DNA of 64,000 nucleotides, taken from the NCBI RefSeq assembly GCF_003010915.2, contig NZ_CP028426.1, positions 2,914,001-2,978,000 of the forward strand, written 5' to 3'. The notes beneath the pieces were generated by a model. It was not told the DNA's origin and did not search any database. It saw only the letters and a program-made list of their open reading frames with translations. The DNA comes from Gulosibacter molinativorax (GTDB lineage Bacteria; Actinomycetota; Actinomycetes; Actinomycetales; Microbacteriaceae). Below are positions 33,588 through 44,182 of the stretch, piece by piece. How positions within the stretch are numbered: the stretch's first letter is position 1; each line of letters opens with the position of its first letter. A program made the translations under genes and the position numbers.

Positions 33588-34421
33588 CTAGAGCGATGCG
33601 GTGAAGTCACGGATGGCCTGGGTTACGTCCGCAGGCTGTTCGACGGTGACGCCGTGGCCGGAGGGCTCGCCCTCCGTGCCGCTGATGGTCTTGAGGATTG
33701 CGTTCGGCAGGAGCTCGGCAAAGCGCCCGGCCTGCTGGTTGCCGACAACGCGGTCGTCGTCGACGCCAATGACGAGGGCGGGAATCTGCACGCGCTTGAG
33801 CTTGCGATCGAGCTTGAAGTCGTAGCGGGGGTTGAACATGAGGAGTGCCGCGGTGGCCTTCTGGCCGTAGTCGAAGATGAAGTCCTCCAACTCGCCCTCC
33901 TGCACGAGGTCCTCCGCGTAGCGGTCCTGGCGCCCGTTGAAGAAGGCCTTCGCCTCATCCTCGGCGGTCCCGCGGAAGATGTCGATGAACGGCTCGTCCT
34001 GGATGCGAGTGCCGAGCGGGGTGATCAGGGTCAGCGAGTTGTAGCGCTCGGGGAAGGTGATCGCGAGGTTCGCCGCGAGCCAGGCGCCCATCGAGGTGCC
34101 GACAAGGTGGAACTTCTCGAGGCCGAGGGCACGGAAGAAAGCGTCGTAGTGGAGCACGAAGTCTTCCCAGCTGTCTACGCCGTGGGGACGCGGTGTGTCG
34201 CCGAACCCGGGGTGCTCGGGCGCGATCACGTCGAACTGCTCGGCGAGCTGCTGGTGGATGGGCGCCCACTCGCGGGTGCCGCCGCCACCGTGGAGGTAGA
34301 CGAGGGGCTCGCCGGTACCGCCGCGGCGGTACGCGGTCGCGACGCCGTCGACGTCAACGATCGTGGGTTCGGTGTAGTACTTCCAGGTGCGTGCCTGGTT
34401 GGTTTCTTCGGTGAGCGTCAT
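33588..34421 (-). CDS. Alpha/beta hydrolase
   Basis: Hydrolase of 277 residues. The oxyanion region YLHGGGGT, nucleophile elbow GTSMGAW (Ser), acid in GVDDDRV and His in SGHGVTVEQP form the expected triad. It lies 19 bp before the monooxygenase gene in the operon and resembles the position of RutD-like or C-C/ester hydrolases in catabolic clusters. The start at 34421 (MTLTEETNQ) is the first Met after the long upstream open stretch, which is antisense-like in composition. Confidence 0.9.
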   Translation of the reverse strand: MTLTEETNQARTWKYYTEPTIVDVDGVATAYRRGGTGEPLVYLHGGGGTREWAPIHQQLAEQFDVIAPEHPGFGDTPRPHGVDSWEDFVLHYDAFFRALGLEKFHLVGTSMGAWLAANLAITFPERYNSLTLITPLGTRIQDEPFIDIFRGTAEDEAKAFFNGRQDRYAEDLVQEGELEDFIFDYGQKATAALLMFNPRYDFKLDRKLKRVQIPALVIGVDDDRVVGNQQAGRFAELLPNAILKTISGTEGEPSGHGVTVEQPADVTQAIRDFTASL

Positions 34422-34461
34422 TGCGCGTTCCTTACTTATTGGGCGTGGCCCGAGCGGTTGG

Positions 34462-35007
34462 CTAGTTGGTGAATCGGTCGATGAGGTCACGGAACCGCGA
34501 GCCGTGGAACACGATCGGTTCGGACTCGTCGTCGCACGTGAGTGCCTCGACCTTGAGGAGGATGACCTCGTGGTCGCCGGCGGGGTATTCGGCATAGACC
34601 GAGCATTCGAAGGTGATCGGGGCGTCGTGCAGGAGCACCGCGCCGCCTTCTACCTGGTTGTGGCCAACGCCCTCGAAGCGCGCATCCCGATCGCGGCCCG
34701 CGAGCTGACGGCTGAGCGGGCCCTGGTCCTGTCCGATCACCGAGACGCCGATGCGCTCGGCCTCACGGAGCTTCGGCCAGGTCTGCGAGGTGTTCTGGAT
34801 GGCGAACTGTACGAGGGGCGGGTCGAGGGAGATGCCGACCATGAACGAGGATGCGATGACGACGTGCTTCGCGCCATCCACCTCGGCTGCCAGGGCGGCG
34901 ACGCCGGAGGGGTAGTGGCCGAACGCGCGGCGCAGGGTCATCGGGTCGGAGAAATCGGTGGTTCGAGTCGGGGTCATGGCGGGCCGATCGAGAGTTGCGT
35001 GGGTCAT
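34462..35007 (-). CDS. Flavin reductase family protein
   Basis: FMN-binding split-barrel flavin reductase of 181 residues. FGHYPSGVAALAAE and VVIASSFMVGISLDPPLVQFAIQNTSQTWP are the family's characteristic first half. It overlaps the RidA gene by ATGA and probably feeds reduced flavin to the LLM monooxygenase. A paralogue at 60.1 kb is not linked to any monooxygenase. Confidence 0.92.
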   Translation of the reverse strand: MTHATLDRPAMTPTRTTDFSDPMTLRRAFGHYPSGVAALAAEVDGAKHVVIASSFMVGISLDPPLVQFAIQNTSQTWPKLREAERIGVSVIGQDQGPLSRQLAGRDRDARFEGVGHNQVEGGAVLLHDAPITFECSVYAEYPAGDHEVILLKVEALTCDDESEPIVFHGSRFRDLIDRFTN

Positions 35008-35402
35008 TGTTCTGCCTTTCGCAGTTGTGCTCCGCGGTGCGCCCAGGCCTCGAACTCGACTCGCATGCGGTCATCGAGGAGTCCAACAACGGTGAGGGCA
35101 CCGCTCGCGGGAAGCGGGGTGGGGAGTGCCTCGCGAACGACTTCGTTCAGCTCCGCGGCGTATTCGCGGCGCGAGACATAGGGCTTGAGGTAGACGATTT
35201 CGTGGAGTCCACTACCCGCGGCCTCGAGTGCGTGGCGCAGGTGGTCGATCGCGAACTTCGTCTGTTGGGTGGTGTCTTCGGGGAGCTCGCCCTCGGGCGA
35301 GATTCCAACAACGCCGCTGATGATGACCCATTCGTCATTGCTCAGCGAGTGCGGGAACGGATGCGGCAGTGGGGGTTCGGTGATCGCGCGCCACTCGGTC
35401 AC
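35004..35402 (-). CDS. RidA family protein
   Basis: Protein of 132 residues of the RidA/YjgF/RutC group, which deaminate enamines/imines or other reactive intermediates. The pattern SNDEWVIISGVVGISPEGELPEDTTQQTKFAIDHLRHALEAAGS is typical. It overlaps both neighbours by 4 bp. Presence with a monooxygenase, flavin reductase and hydrolase recalls the rut operon, where RutC is the RidA member. Confidence 0.88.
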   Translation of the reverse strand: MTEWRAITEPPLPHPFPHSLSNDEWVIISGVVGISPEGELPEDTTQQTKFAIDHLRHALEAAGSGLHEIVYLKPYVSRREYAAELNEVVREALPTPLPASGALTVVGLLDDRMRVEFEAWAHRGAQLRKAEQ

Positions 35403-36430
35403 TTGGCTGCCCCTTCGAGCGTCGGGAGAGAAACGACGTGACGGTACGTCGGAAGGGGAAGATCCACGGTGCGGATGACGCCTGCGGGCGCGGTGACGAC
35501 ATCCGGGATGCGGTTGACGAGACCGGCATCCACCGAGAGGTGTGCGGGCTCGATCTCGTGTCGAAGGGTCGCCCGCGGGCTTCCTTCGAGGACGGCCGTG
35601 AACTCGTCGTGGCCCATCACACCGGTGGTTTGCAGCTCAGCGGAGAGGGTGATGCCCTCATCCGTCGCCACCGTCACGACGTCGCGGCGACCGGCGGGCT
35701 GCCCTGCGGGGATGTCGCGGCCGAGGGTCTCCGAGGGAAGGTCGTAGTCGAGCAGCACCGGCGTGATCTCGCGCTTTTCGTCGGTGATCGTGAGGCCGAG
35801 CCGCGTTGCGATTACGGGGAGGACTGCGCCGAAGACCGAAGGGGTCGTTGCGGCTTCGGCGGCCGTTTCCTCGAACTGGTCGGGGGTATTGCCGATGCTG
35901 CACCAGGTCACGAACTCCTCGGGGTAACCATCGACACCGAGGTGGGTCTGGATGTTGATCTCCTTGAGGTCACGCTGCTGCGAGGAAAGCTGCGTGACAA
36001 GACCGGCCCACAGTACATCCTGGCTGCCGGTCGCGACGAACGAGCGGCCTGCCGCGAGGGCTGCTGCATTGAGCCGCTCGTAGTCGGCGGGGGCGAAACG
36101 CTCGAGGTCGAATGCATCCTCGACAAGGGTCACGACGTTGGTGTCGTGCTGCAGGAGCTCAATCGCGAGGTTGGTCAGGATGCCGATGCTGACCTTAGGC
36201 GTAAGGACCGCGATGTCGATGCTTTCGCTCCACGGCAGTTCGGAAATCTCCTTCTGGATTGCCACGCCGCGCTGTTCCTCGCGCCCGGTCACATCCGCGA
36301 GATCTTGGCCTGCGATGCGAGGATCCGAGGCTCCCACAACGTTGACGCCGGCTTCGGCCAGCAGAGTTGCGATCCCGACGCCGTGTACGCCAAGGCCGAC
36401 AACGACCGCTGAAATTGGAGTGTTCGTCAT
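35399..36430 (-). CDS. DapB-like NAD(P)H-dependent dehydrogenase B, first gene of the run
   Basis: Oxidoreductase of 343 residues, paralogous to dehydrogenase A: AVVVGLGVHGVGIATLLAEAG at the start and NRIPDVVTAPAG near the end. The ATG at 36430 follows AGGAG at good spacing; an open stretch upstream of it crosses the operators and is not coding. It leads the operon and is divergent from a TetR gene. Confidence 0.8.
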   Translation of the reverse strand: MTNTPISAVVVGLGVHGVGIATLLAEAGVNVVGASDPRIAGQDLADVTGREEQRGVAIQKEISELPWSESIDIAVLTPKVSIGILTNLAIELLQHDTNVVTLVEDAFDLERFAPADYERLNAAALAAGRSFVATGSQDVLWAGLVTQLSSQQRDLKEINIQTHLGVDGYPEEFVTWCSIGNTPDQFEETAAEAATTPSVFGAVLPVIATRLGLTITDEKREITPVLLDYDLPSETLGRDIPAGQPAGRRDVVTVATDEGITLSAELQTTGVMGHDEFTAVLEGSPRATLRHEIEPAHLSVDAGLVNRIPDVVTAPAGVIRTVDLPLPTYRHVVSLPTLEGAAK

Positions 36431-36478
36431 TGTTCTCCTGTAGCTCCTTCGACTCTGCAATGAATCTCTTCGCTTAGA

Positions 36479-36510
36479 TGAGCGCTTGCTCAACTTTGAG
36501 CGCCTGCTCA
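36479..36510. promoter_or_regulatory. Paired TetR-type operators of the catabolic run
   Basis: TGAGCGCTTGCTCA (36479-36492) and TGAGCGCCTGCTCA (36497-36510) are two TGAGC-N4-GCTCA palindromes 18 bp apart in the gap between dehydrogenase B and the divergent TetR gene. Confidence 0.75.
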
Positions 36511-36608
36511 TCATGACACCTTTTTGCGGATGGAGTCAAGGGGCCGCGTTGACGACTTCCTGAGAGCCGCGGTGTGGAGCATCAGACCGCGTCAACCACA
36601 ATGGGGGT

Positions 36609-37247
36609 ATGGCAAGAACCGTGGACCGCGAACAGCGAAGGCTTGAAATCCTCGAGGGGTTTCACCAATACGTCGGTCGTGTGGGCCTTCACGGTGCCAC
36701 CTCGCGCGGTCTCGCACGCGAGATGGGGATGGCCGCCGGCAGTCTCTGGAACTACTTCGAGAATTTCGACGAGCTCATCGTCGAGGCCTATCGGTCCTCG
36801 TTCGAGCCGCTCGAGGCGCGGCTATCGGTGCACGACGCCGAGCCCGGCCTGGATGGGCTGGCTCGCGCCGTCAGCGAAATGCTGCCCATGACTGAATTTA
36901 CTCAGGAAGAAGGCGACCTGTCGGTTGCCTTCATGGGGAACATGGGACGACACCCTGAGTTGTATGCGATCCAGGCGCGGATCGAGCGCGTCATGGCGGA
37001 CCACATCCGCCTGCACCTAGAGGCCGCGCAGCGGGATGGTGACTTGAAACCGGAAGCTGATGTCGCTCGACTCACCGAAGTCCTGCTCGTCGTGGTCATC
37101 GGGTTGCAGATGCAATGGGTCGTGCCAGGTTCGCATAACCGCACCCCGGAAGCGCAGTGGCGGGTGCTGAGCGACACGATGCGCCCGTGGCTCGCCGATG
37201 GCGTAGAGGTGCTCGAGAGCCCGCCCGATCTCAGCGATGCCCGCTGA
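36609..37247 (+). CDS. TetR family regulator of the catabolic run
   Basis: Regulator of 212 residues with an N-terminal HTH (ATSRGLAREMGMAAGSLWNYFENFDELIVEA). It is divergent from dehydrogenase B, and two adjacent palindromes in the 178-bp gap are its likely binding sites. It would repress the operon in the absence of the substrate or an intermediate. It is a separate lineage from the TetR protein at 28.8 kb, whose operators differ. Confidence 0.92.
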   Translation: MARTVDREQRRLEILEGFHQYVGRVGLHGATSRGLAREMGMAAGSLWNYFENFDELIVEAYRSSFEPLEARLSVHDAEPGLDGLARAVSEMLPMTEFTQEEGDLSVAFMGNMGRHPELYAIQARIERVMADHIRLHLEAAQRDGDLKPEADVARLTEVLLVVVIGLQMQWVVPGSHNRTPEAQWRVLSDTMRPWLADGVEVLESPPDLSDAR

Positions 37248-37304
37248 ATGGCGTTCCGCTCGGTGAATAGCGCCCAACTCGTATCGAACCCTGCGGACGG
37301 CGTG

Positions 37305-37331
37305 CGTGAGTAAGCTGTGGGCTTGCTCACG
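37305..37331. terminator. Hairpin between tetR and T5orf172 genes
   Basis: CGTGAGTAAGC (37305-37315) pairs with GCTTGCTCACG (37321-37331), allowing one G-T pair, between convergent genes. Confidence 0.65.
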
Positions 37332-37339
37332 CGTTTCGT

Positions 37340-38932
<1,593 letters not shown>

Positions 38933-39092
38933 TCCGTCATGTAATGCCTATTCTGGCAGGAAATTCCGACGCCGAGTCCCTGCTAAATGCGAGTTGATCG
39001 CCGAGGTGGGCGTGTCCAGCCACTGGAGATAATTAGATTCCAGGACTCTTGTCGGCCTGATATCAAAATAACTGCTTCGTGGAAGTTGAAAC
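38933..39092. other. AT-rich non-coding stretch between T5orf172 gene and IS630
   Basis: About 160 bp of lower GC than the surroundings, upstream of the T5orf172 gene. It must hold that gene's promoter, but I see no convincing -35/-10 pair; no gene is visible. Confidence 0.5.
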
Positions 39093-40165
39093 TAGTGTCG
39101 CGTTTCTGAAGTTCCTTGAGGGTTGGCTTTCGCGAGTACCTGCTCTGGAGTTTTGGTCCACACGAAAGGGTGCTTGCGCTCGTTCCACCCCGTCACGAAT
39201 TGTCGGATCTTCGCATTCAGGTCTCTTACCGAGGTAAAGATTCCCCGCCGGATCGCTTGCCTGTCGATGATCCCGAACCACACTTCGACCAGGTTCAACC
39301 ACGACCCGGACGTTGGCGTGAAGTGGATATGAAACCGCGGGTGGTCCGCTAACCATTTCTTCACTTCCGGGGTCTTGTGGGTCGCGTAGTTATCGATCAC
39401 CAAATGCAGATCCTGCTCGGGATAGGCGCGGTCGATCTGTCGGAGAAAGCTGAGGAACTCCTGCCGACGATGCTTCGGCCTCACCGCCGAGGTGACCTGG
39501 CCGGTGGCAACCTCGAGGGCCGCGAACAAGGTCGTCGTGCCGTGTCGCTTGTAATCATGGGTCTGTTTCTCGGCATCGCCGATCCGCATCGGCAGCATCG
39601 GGGCGGTGCGATCCAATGCCTGGATCTGCGATTTCTCATCGACGCAGAGCACGATCGCGTTCTCCGGCGGCGCAAGATACAACCCGATTACATCGGTGAC
39701 TTTGCCGACCAGTTCCGGGTCGGTGGAGAACTTGAACGTCTCCGACTTCCAGGGCTGCACGCCATACTCTCGCCAGGCTCGCGCGACGGTTGCGTTTCCG
39801 ATCCCGAGCCGATCGGCAAGCAACCGTGAAGACCAATGCGTCACACCGTACTTCTTCGGCGGTGGCTTCAACGTCACGCTGATGATCGCCGCGTGATCGA
39901 GCTGTTTCGGTCGTCCCGAGCGAGGTGCATCAGCGAGCCCTGCCAACCCCGCCTCCGCATATCGGCTGCGCCATTTCCACACCGAGGTTGGCGTGGTGCC
40001 GAGTGCCTGCGCAATGCGCGCGTTCGCGACACCTTCCGAGGCCATCAGCACGATTCGCGCGCGAAGCACGAGACCGGCTCGCATTGATGTTGATCTCGTC
40101 CACGAAAGGAGCCTGTCGAAATCACCATCGTAAAGAGCAAGGGCAGGGGCAGGAGAATTCGCCAT
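39092..40165 (-). CDS. IS630 family transposase, intact
   Basis: DDE transposase of 357 residues. The N-terminal part is a double HTH (ARIAQALGTTPTSVWKWRSRY and a following helix-rich region); the catalytic part has D in CVDEKSQIQALDRT, D in LVIDNYATHKTP and E in GSWLNLVEVWFG. No frameshift, unlike many IS630 copies. Its stop codon is formed by the TA target duplication at the left end. Confidence 0.93.
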   Translation of the reverse strand: MANSPAPALALYDGDFDRLLSWTRSTSMRAGLVLRARIVLMASEGVANARIAQALGTTPTSVWKWRSRYAEAGLAGLADAPRSGRPKQLDHAAIISVTLKPPPKKYGVTHWSSRLLADRLGIGNATVARAWREYGVQPWKSETFKFSTDPELVGKVTDVIGLYLAPPENAIVLCVDEKSQIQALDRTAPMLPMRIGDAEKQTHDYKRHGTTTLFAALEVATGQVTSAVRPKHRRQEFLSFLRQIDRAYPEQDLHLVIDNYATHKTPEVKKWLADHPRFHIHFTPTSGSWLNLVEVWFGIIDRQAIRRGIFTSVRDLNAKIRQFVTGWNERKHPFVWTKTPEQVLAKANPQGTSETRH

Positions 40166-40218
40166 GCATTATTCTTTCAACCCATCAACCATTTAGGAAC
40201 TAACGACACGCGACACTA
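39093..40218. mobile_element. IS630 family element with TA target duplication
   Basis: The ends GTGTCGCGTTTCTGAAGTTC (from 39095) and, on the other strand from 40216, GTGTCGCGTGTCGTTAGTTC are inverted repeats with about five differences in 24 bp. TA flanks both sides (39093-39094 and 40217-40218), as expected for IS630. One intact transposase gene is inside. The element abuts the stop codon of selO. Confidence 0.85.
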
Positions 40219-41718
40219 GGTCCCGCAGTAAGTCCGGTACGGCCCAAAGTCGTCCGGCGCGGGTTCGGTGTAGCGTTGCTTACCGTGGTGCGCTTCGAAC
40301 GGCGACGTCACCAACTCGAGCAGATCCCCGACAGGTTGCATGTCGCCGGCAGTCGCCGCAGCGAGTGCCTTTTCCACGATGTGGTTGCGCGGAATGTAGA
40401 TCGGATTCACGCGATCCATCGCCGCATCGTCCGGGGCAAGAGACCTCCACCGACTCAGCCATTCGTCGAACTTTTCCGAGACTGAAAACTGCACTCGCAC
40501 CGGAACTGTGTTGCCGCGTGCCGCATCCGCAAGATTCCGGAAAAACGAGGTGTAATCGACGCGCTCGACCTTGAGGATGTCGAAGAGGTCGGAGACCAGG
40601 GCAGCCGCAACCTCCGCGCTGAGGGACGACGGTAGCCCGAGCTTCGCGCGCATCCCTGCCGACCATACCTCGCTATATTGCGGGGAGAACTTGCCCAACG
40701 CATCCTGCGCGATCGCGTCGGCATCGTCTTGCGAATCGGCGAGGAGCGGCAGCAACGATTCGCCGAACCGGGCGAGGTTCCATTCGGCCACGACCGGTTG
40801 GTTGCCGTACTTGTAGCGGCCCCCGTGATCGATCGAGCTGAAGACCGCGGATGGCGTGAAGTCGTCGATGAACGCGCAAGGGCCGTAGTCGATCGTTTCG
40901 CCCGAGATCGTCATGTTGTCGGTATTCATGACACCGTGGACGAAGCCGACGAGCATCCACTGCGCGATCAGCGAGGCCTGGGCGGCGATGACGCGCTCGT
41001 ACAGCGCGAGGTAGGGATTGTCGGCGCTCTCGGCCTCGGGGTAGTGCCGGGCGACCGCAAAGTCGGCGAGGCGGCGAAGTAGGTCGAGGTCGCCGGTCGC
41101 CTTCGCGTATTGGAAACTGCCGACACGCAGGTGGCTGCTCGCGACGCGGACGAGGAGCGCGCCGGGCTGAGGGTCCTCGCGGATCACGGTGCGCCCCGTT
41201 TGCACGACCGCGAGCGACCGAGTGCTCGGGATGCCGAGCGCATGCATCGCCTCGCTCACAATGAATTCGCGGAGCATGGGGCCGACCACGGCGTAGCCGT
41301 CACCACCGCGCGAGAACGGCGTCGGTCCCGAGCCCTTGAGGTGGATGTCTTGGGTCGCGCCTGTCGCATCCGTCACCTCGCCGAGCAGCAGCGCCCGGCC
41401 GTCGCCGAGCCTGGGGGAGTAGCCACCGAACTGGTGGCCGGCGTAGACCTGCGCGACCGGCGAGGCGTCCGCAGGCAGATTGGTGCCGGTGAGGAAACCG
41501 ATGCCCGCCGGGGTCTGGAGTGCCTCGGGGTCGAGACCCAGCTCGCGCGCGAGGTCCTCGTTGAGCACGAGCAGCTGCGGGTTCGGCGGGGTGTCTGCCT
41601 GCCAGCCCAGGGCGAGTTCGGGCAGCTCGTTCGCGAACCGCGATTCGAGGTGGATGCGCGAGGTTGCATCATCCTGCGAGTCGAGTTGGGGCTGCGTCTG
41701 GTTCGGTGAAGTGTTCAC
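40216..41718 (-). CDS. selO: SelO/YdiU family protein adenylyltransferase
   Basis: Pseudokinase-fold enzyme that transfers AMP to protein hydroxyl groups. Family regions: [46 protein letters not shown], and [24 protein letters not shown] (the metal/catalytic loop). It ends in YCGT, where the C-terminal Cys replaces selenocysteine of animal SelO. GTG 41718 follows GGAAGG. Length 500 is normal. The stop codon TAG shares its TA with the IS630 insertion site. Confidence 0.92.
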   Translation of the reverse strand: MNTSPNQTQPQLDSQDDATSRIHLESRFANELPELALGWQADTPPNPQLLVLNEDLARELGLDPEALQTPAGIGFLTGTNLPADASPVAQVYAGHQFGGYSPRLGDGRALLLGEVTDATGATQDIHLKGSGPTPFSRGGDGYAVVGPMLREFIVSEAMHALGIPSTRSLAVVQTGRTVIREDPQPGALLVRVASSHLRVGSFQYAKATGDLDLLRRLADFAVARHYPEAESADNPYLALYERVIAAQASLIAQWMLVGFVHGVMNTDNMTISGETIDYGPCAFIDDFTPSAVFSSIDHGGRYKYGNQPVVAEWNLARFGESLLPLLADSQDDADAIAQDALGKFSPQYSEVWSAGMRAKLGLPSSLSAEVAAALVSDLFDILKVERVDYTSFFRNLADAARGNTVPVRVQFSVSEKFDEWLSRWRSLAPDDAAMDRVNPIYIPRNHIVEKALAAATAGDMQPVGDLLELVTSPFEAHHGKQRYTEPAPDDFGPYRTYCGT

Positions 41719-41846
41719 GGTCGGTCCTTCCCGTGGAGAGCTTCCACCGTACGCCGCCGAGTTGAGCGCGCGCATAACCGCGGGAGTGAGTGGCCAGGGA
41801 GAAGGGGAGATCGGTTGCCGGTTCTAGGCCCTGGGCGTGAGGCGAA

Positions 41847-41904
41847 AACCCCGAGGATGCCGTTTACCACTGCCACCGGAGCAGTAAACGGCACCCTCGG
41901 GGGT
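41847..41904 (-). terminator. Long hairpin after the DUF4352 gene
   Basis: The arms 41847-41867 and 41884-41904 (GCCGTTTAC core with flanking CCGAGG) form a long stem with a 16-nt loop, between the end of the DUF4352 gene and selO on the minus strand. Confidence 0.8.
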
Positions 41905-41932
41905 ACACGGGAGGGGGGTAGGCCCGCTGGCA

Positions 41933-42742
41933 CTAGCCCTCCGACGAACCGCCTGCGATGTTGACCGGGACCTCGTCGTCGAACATGCCGTCCTGAACGA
42001 TCACCTCGACCGGCTCCGCATCCGCCGGGATGTCGAACACCAGGGTGCCGTCGACGGTGTTGCCCGGGTTAATCTCCGTGAAGAGCGTGTCGTTGTCCTC
42101 CATATAGAGGGATGCGCTGCTGTCGGTTTCGTGCTGGCGACCCTGGCTGTCAACGAGCTTTTGGTTGCTCCCGAAGAACGAAACCGCCTCGTTCCCAGTG
42201 TTCGTGACGCTGACGTGCACGAAGAAGTACTCGCCCTGCGCCGTCTTGTTCAGGTACTCGCTTCCGACCTCGGTGCCGCCGTTTTCGACACCGGTAATGG
42301 TGAACTCGAGATCGCCCGAGGTCACGGCGTCGCCGATGCTCGCTGCGGCGTTTGATTCCTCTTCCGCAGGGGCCGCTTCCTCGGCCGCATCTTCTTCGGC
42401 CGGTGCGGCCTCCTCCGCCGGAGCACCCGCATCCTGATTCTCAGCGGCAACCGGATCCGCGGCGGGCTCGTCGTCGGAGGAGCCACCGCCACCGCCGATC
42501 GCCGCGAACAGGCCGATCACGATTACCGCGATACCGATTCCGGTGAGGACCTTGTGGCGCGCGAACCAGTTCTTCTTCTTTGGCTGATCCGGCTGGCCCT
42601 GGTACTGCTGGCCTTGGTATTGCTGGCCCGGCTGTGCCTGACCCTGATACTTCTGGCCTTGGTATTGCTGGCCCTGGTACTGCCCAGGCTGGCCCTGGTT
42701 GTCAGGCGAATTGGGCGGGGTGAAGTTGTTCTGGTTCGTCAT
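41933..42742 (-). CDS. Membrane-anchored DUF4352 protein with YQGQ repeats
   Basis: Protein of 269 residues: a cytoplasmic Gln-rich N-terminus with tandem GQQYQGQ-like repeats (about 20-52), a basic KKKNWFARHK stop, one membrane segment (about 65-82), an acidic Ala/Glu linker (about 90-130) and an extracellular DUF4352 domain (immunoglobulin-like, about 138-260). Such domains occur in secreted lipoproteins of Gram-positives. Function unknown. It is divergent from the histidine kinase gene. Confidence 0.8.
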   Translation of the reverse strand: MTNQNNFTPPNSPDNQGQPGQYQGQQYQGQKYQGQAQPGQQYQGQQYQGQPDQPKKKNWFARHKVLTGIGIAVIVIGLFAAIGGGGGSSDDEPAADPVAAENQDAGAPAEEAAPAEEDAAEEAAPAEEESNAAASIGDAVTSGDLEFTITGVENGGTEVGSEYLNKTAQGEYFFVHVSVTNTGNEAVSFFGSNQKLVDSQGRQHETDSSASLYMEDNDTLFTEINPGNTVDGTLVFDIPADAEPVEVIVQDGMFDDEVPVNIAGGSSEG

Positions 42743-42904
42743 CGTCTCTTCCGTCTCTCAGTGCTGGGCTGGATGCATTCAGCCTCCCCGGACGAGACCC
42801 AGTCCGGATATTGCCGTCCGGATAAAGCCGGCTACCCGAACGGACAGCACCTGTTGGCGAAACGGCAACTACGCACTGTCGTTGGCTGGCCATAGGCTGC
42901 AATC

Positions 42905-44125
42905 GTGAGCATTACGAAGAACGAGTCGACCCTGTGGCGCCGCATCCTGTGGTGGGTCAACACGGTCGTGCTCACGGTGGTGACCGCGTCTATTGGGCTG
43001 GTGTCGCTCGTATTCTCGCCGCTGGGGGCCGGTGTAGGCAGTCGAGAATCGACTTCCTCGGGGATGGAGATCTTCGGCGTTCTGTTTGCATTCCTTGCAA
43101 TATTCGCCCTGGCTGCAATGGTGTGGTCCCGCCGACGTTGGCCGTTCGAATACACGATCGCTGGCTCGATAGCCGGATTGCTCTTTCCCGTGAGCCCAGT
43201 GTTCGCGCTCGTGGGGTTCGCCGAGCTCATTGCCCGTGGCAAGACCACGAAGATCGCGATCGGATCAGTCGCAACGGTCGCGGTAGTCCTGCGGAGCGTC
43301 ATCGGGGACGTTATCGCTCCGAGCCGAGAGCAATCCTTCCTCCAAGTGCTGCTGTCAAACACAGAGGATGGCGACGAACGAGTCGCCATCCCGGTCTACA
43401 CAGTCATCCTCGTTGTCCTCATCCTGCTGGCCATCCCGGTCGGCATTGGCCTATTGCTGCGCTTCCAACGCGGTGAGCGCATCGCGGTGCAGCAGCGCGA
43501 CCAGCTGGGTGGCGAGCTCGGGCGCAGCCACGAGCGGGAGCGAATCGCGCACGAGATTCACGACGTGCTCGGTCACCGACTCTCGCAGCTGAGCCTGCGA
43601 GCGAGCGCCCTCGAGGCAAAGGCCGCGCAGTATCCCGAGATCAGCGAGGAAGCGACGCAGATGCGTCAGAGCGCGGCACAGTCAATGGATGATCTGCGTT
43701 CCCTCCTGCGGGTCATCCAGGGCGAATCGAACGAGGTTTCGCTGTCCGAGATCCACGAGGTCATCCGCGAAACAGGAATTGATGAAAGGGCGCTCAACCT
43801 CACCGTGTACCTCCGCGATGCGGATGATGCGCCCGGTGAAATCGCGCGGGCAGTCATCCGCATCGTGCAAGAGATCATCACCAACGCGCGCAAGTACGCG
43901 CCCGGAAAGCTCTTGCGACTCACCGTGTCTGGCGGACCGGGGGAAGGCATCACGATCGCGTCGGCGAACGAGCTCGGCAGCGTGGCGGCGGGGTCCGCTG
44001 GCACCGGTTCCGGGCTCAGCGGGATGCAGGAACGGGTGAGGCTCCTTGGTGGCCAGTTTTCGGCAGGGCAGATCGGCCGCGACTTTCGCGTGGATGTGCA
44101 CATCCAGTGGCCGGAGCACGCCTAG
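42905..44125 (+). CDS. NarL-type sensor histidine kinase
   Basis: Membrane kinase of 406 residues with about five hydrophobic segments in the first 185. HisKA_3 dimerisation motif RERIAHEIHDVLGHRLSQLSL places the phospho-acceptor at H219; the ATPase part has EIITNARKYAPG and GTGSGLSGMQERV. GTG start. It pairs with the response regulator gene 57 bp downstream. The signal is unknown; no ABC genes adjoin it. Confidence 0.92.
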   Translation: MSITKNESTLWRRILWWVNTVVLTVVTASIGLVSLVFSPLGAGVGSRESTSSGMEIFGVLFAFLAIFALAAMVWSRRRWPFEYTIAGSIAGLLFPVSPVFALVGFAELIARGKTTKIAIGSVATVAVVLRSVIGDVIAPSREQSFLQVLLSNTEDGDERVAIPVYTVILVVLILLAIPVGIGLLLRFQRGERIAVQQRDQLGGELGRSHERERIAHEIHDVLGHRLSQLSLRASALEAKAAQYPEISEEATQMRQSAAQSMDDLRSLLRVIQGESNEVSLSEIHEVIRETGIDERALNLTVYLRDADDAPGEIARAVIRIVQEIITNARKYAPGKLLRLTVSGGPGEGITIASANELGSVAAGSAGTGSGLSGMQERVRLLGGQFSAGQIGRDFRVDVHIQWPEHA

Positions 44126-44182
44126 CCACTTGGACGGACCGGCACCGTCTCCGAATGTCGGAGGCGGAAATAGACTAGGGGC

